A DNA stretch of 64,000 nt from Chrysaora quinquecirrha (Eukaryota; Cnidaria; Scyphozoa; Semaeostomeae; Pelagiidae), in assembly GCA_014526335.1 (NCBI GenBank), contig JACTAT010000002.1, positions 4,425,832 to 4,489,831 of the forward strand, read 5' to 3'. The notes under the pieces were generated by a model. It did not search any database. It was not told the DNA's origin and saw nothing but the letters and a program-made list of their open reading frames with translations. Below are positions 61,371-64,000 of this stretch, piece by piece (the first letter of the stretch is position 1; each line of letters starts with the position of its first letter). Position numbers and translations under genes: made by a program.

Positions 61371-61819
61371 AATAACAGTTTCTTTACAGCAAGTATACTA
61401 TGAACTTGCGGAGGCAGGAGGGCCTAAGGCCTAATATTCAAATGACCCCCTGGCCTGTTCAGGCGGGAAAATTCTTTGGTTTTGATGACATTCGCGCTGG
61501 TAATTTAAGGCAAAGTCAGCAACAAACAAATCTGTTCTGCTTTATCTTGTATCAGCTCATCCTTTTGATGAATTTTGGTGATGTAAATCTAAGATCTCTG
61601 ACAGCTTTTTCTCCAACTCTGTTTTGGCGCGGCAGGGACAAGGGGGACGTGAAGAAAAGACAGACAAGACAGTGCGCATGATTTTATGGACTGCGAAGGA
61701 GCGATCCTATGTCCAAATTTGTCCATAGCAGCCATTTTAGTCACGTGGAAATGCTCATTAAAAGATGCGCAGTGCTATTTACTCGTGTGCCACCAAGAAA
61801 AGACCTCTCCTCTCCGGCC
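61371..61819. promoter_or_regulatory. Probable bidirectional promoter, GALNT / ATP synthase beta
   Basis: The ATGs of the two genes are 449 bases apart and point away from each other. The half near the ATP synthase gene has gccatttt (61731-61738), like the reverse of a YY1 site, and a cacgtg E-box (61742-61747); both are common in promoters of nuclear genes for mitochondrial proteins. No TATA box was noted. A 93-codon open frame at 61400-61681 is taken as chance. Confidence 0.5.
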
Positions 61820-63477
61820 ATGTTGCGACAGGGTCTACGAAGACTTGCAAATGCTGCTGTAAAGCCAGCGCTTTTACAGCGCACGGCAGCCAGAACTCAA
61901 CAAAAATTACTGCCAGCATGTATTGGCTATTGTAAGTATTATATCTGATAAAATTTGTTTTTAGCTGCCCAAGTTTAGCCGGTTTGAAGAGCATTTGCTC
62001 AGGCCTATGAAAGGAAGCTCAAAATCCTCCCTCGCTTGGTACTTGACACGTGATGTGTCTTGAAGGCAGGCCAGAAGAAAGTTAGACTGCTGTTAGTCAT
62101 CACTAAAATACGACTTTGTGAACCTTTTGTTATTCAAGAATGCTTACTGTGTGAACCGGCTTATTCTTTTTTTTGTAACCCCAAGTACAGCAGGCAACTG
62201 CGCACCGTGTGGAGGGAGCTGGCAGTCCAGTTTTTTAGTGTCCAGTTCTGGTTCAAAAATTCCGGTAGTAAGGCAGGTCATTAGGATATAGGTAAGCACA
62301 GTTTTTCTACAAATGCAAAATTCTTTGTGTTTACAACTGTTTTAACTTTTTCTTCAAGGCAAAAGTCGAAATGTTACAACTGATGTCACAAGACCAGCTG
62401 CAGCTGCTGCACCAAAAGCTGAAGCCCCCAAAGCATCAGCACACACTGGACAAATCGTAGCAGTCATTGGTGCTGTGGTAGATGTACAGTTTGATGGTGA
62501 ACTACCGCCCATTCTCAATGCCCTTGAGGTTCAGGGTAGAACATCAAGGCTTGTTCTTGAAGTCGCTCAGCATTTAGGTACACTGTTGTCTTAAAAAAGT
62601 AATATCCTTAAGTAAAAACAGGTGGCAAGGCAAAGTGGCATAGGTAGAAGTAACAAATGAAGGGCAAAACGAAAGGAAAATCAATGAATTTAGCTATTTT
62701 CTTGAGGGATAGGCTGCGGTTTCCCCTGCTGCCCCTGGATTCCTGCACACCTTGACCATTGTCAATTGATACAAAGTTTACATAGGTTCTTATTTTTGGC
62801 CTGTACTTTATAATAACTAGGCAACCATAGGCAATCCTTGGGAACTTACTTTGGGGATTAGCATTTCTGTAACAGTCTTGGTGGCATTTATATGTCGTAT
62901 TCATACACATTTTTTATAAGAAACCTAGAACTAGACACCCCAAAGGTTCAGAAACTTTAAGGGCTGGGAGTTTTCCAACTTTTCATAAACATTTTGTTCG
63001 ACATACTGAGTTCGCATTTGTGGAAGCAGTAATTATTTCTCGAGTATTCCTTTGCAATTTCTCGCACCAGCGTGGCTAATTCCGTTTTATACTAATAATT
63101 CACATTTTTTAATGGTTTTACTGCAATTTATTTCCATTAAATTTAGAAATTAAGAAACTTCTAGTACTAGACTCCAAGCCAGGTTTCTTACTTTATGGGT
63201 AACTATGTGCACATGGGTGGGCAGTCTCTTGGCTTGACAATGCATAAAAAATATAATTTTTATTCATTTTAAATTGAAAACACTTGAACTTTTTTTATTT
63301 AGGAGAGAATGTTGTCAGAACAATTGCCATGGATGGTACAGAGGGTCTTATTCGTGGTCAGAAAGTCATTGACACTGATGGACCAATCAGAATCCCTGTG
63401 GGTCCTGAAACCTTGGGAAGAATCATCAATGTGATTGGTGAACCAATTGACGAGAGAGGACCAATCCCAACTGAGAG
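61820..63477 (+). CDS. ATP5F1B: Mitochondrial ATP synthase subunit beta, 5' part
   Basis: Catalytic beta subunit of the F1 part of mitochondrial ATP synthase; only the beginning is in the window. Exons: 61820-61931, 62359-62577, 63303-63477, with phase-1 introns between them and a phase-2 donor at 63478. Exon 1 and the start of exon 2 encode a basic, Arg/Ala-rich mitochondrial presequence ([20 protein letters not shown]) followed by an Ala/Pro/Lys linker. The mature part starts with [15 protein letters not shown], then [10 protein letters not shown], then [16 protein letters not shown] and [18 protein letters not shown], all closely conserved in beta subunits. The nucleotide-binding P-loop and the catalytic residues lie in later exons beyond the window edge. 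Confidence 0.95.
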
Positions 63478-63632
63478 GTGAGATCTAGATTTTATGAGAG
63501 CAAAAAAATTTAGTTTTGAAAACTTCTGTGATCCAGACTGAATGATAAACTGGAGGCCTAGTATAGGTGGTTCAGAAGATGCAAAACCACAAAAAAGTCA
63601 GCTGAATACAGTAAACTGTCTTCAAATAAATT

Positions 63633-63809
63633 GAAGGTGCCATGGTGTCATGGTGTAATCCAGATGACTCATGGTGTCAGGAGCTCAGTGTGGTCAGGGT
63701 TTGAGCCCAGCCACGATAGCATCACAGCCAGGGTTGAGGTCTCGATTAGTTAACCTACTACTGAGATCCTAGTGACTGGTGTTAAATCACCATTTCACTT
63801 TCATAAATT
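63633..63809 (+). repeat. tRNA-derived SINE (family A)
   Basis: It runs from gaaggtgccatggtgtcatg through tgtcaggagctcagtgtggt, cagggtttgagcccagccac, atcacagccagggttgaggt and gatcctagtgactggtgtta to caccatttcactttc. It is nearly the same as 26385-26590. It lies in the intron after ATP synthase exon 3. Confidence 0.75.
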
Positions 63810-64000
63810 GCTAAGATGTAGCCAGTTAACAATCCTGTTAAAGGATTTACATTGCTAGTCAATCTGTTTGTCATTTGGTTACAAAGCCCTTTTTATGCGA
63901 GTTCCTTGTGAAATTAATAATGCTGCTGTAGCCTTTTTTGGTTAAAATGATGTGCCACATACATAATGCCATTAACCAATGTCAAGACACACCAAAAGAC
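63810..64000. other. ATP synthase beta intron, truncated by window end
   Basis: No exon or repeat was recognised. Confidence 0.4.

Noticed and set aside
61400..61681. Open frame of 93 codons between GALNT and ATP synthase beta
   Set aside because: Lies in the shared promoter region, has no family likeness, and is most likely chance.

Overview
The window is nuclear DNA of an invertebrate animal. It is AT-rich, its genes have many small exons separated by long introns, and its introns carry tRNA-derived SINEs, foldback/MITE-like elements, minisatellites and tetranucleotide repeats. The gene types (a FGFR/RET-like receptor tyrosine kinase with Ig and FN3 domains, RBM45, AMPK gamma, a polypeptide GalNAc-transferase, mitochondrial ATP synthase beta) are metazoan. 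I guess a cnidarian, perhaps an anthozoan. That guess rests on overall impression only; nothing in the window fixes the phylum.

Layout. 1-11941: no confident gene; a few exon-like segments, SINE and MITE relics, a 30-bp minisatellite with a 270-bp higher-order period, and a GAT/ATG microsatellite. 11960-23256 (+): a 13-exon receptor tyrosine kinase (signal peptide, three Ig domains, FN3, TM, kinase). 25011-27738 (+): RBM45 in three coding exons. 28340-28880: diverged tandem repeats of roughly 165-185 bp. 29392-33348: a large foldback element of about 4 kb with inverted arms around a minisatellite; it ends about 20 bases before the first recognisable exon of an acyl-CoA dehydrogenase. 33369-41265 (+): that dehydrogenase, five exons found, N-terminal exon not found; its last intron holds a complete hAT transposon (36381-40837) with a four-exon, lightly damaged transposase gene. 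42692-54316 (+): AMPK gamma in 16 exons. 61370-55915 (-): a nine-exon polypeptide GalNAc-transferase, tail to tail with AMPK gamma. 61820 to beyond 63477 (+): the 5' part of the mitochondrial ATP synthase beta gene, head to head with the GalNAc-transferase over a 449-bp gap.

Exon borders were set by hand from GT/AG (in two cases GC/AG) sites, reading-phase continuity and family similarity. For the receptor kinase, RBM45, the GalNAc-transferase and AMPK gamma the summed exon lengths give whole numbers of codons, after adding one base at each of four short homopolymers (one in the kinase, one in RBM45, two in the GalNAc-transferase). The transposase shows the same kind of lesion. This repeated one-base shortfall at homopolymers points to assembly errors rather than dead genes.

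The five host genes have no obvious shared pathway, as is usual for an animal chromosome. The most unusual features are the foldback element with its internal minisatellite abutting an exon, the nearly intact spliced hAT transposon, two neighbouring GC-AG introns, and several families of hairpin-forming elements in introns.
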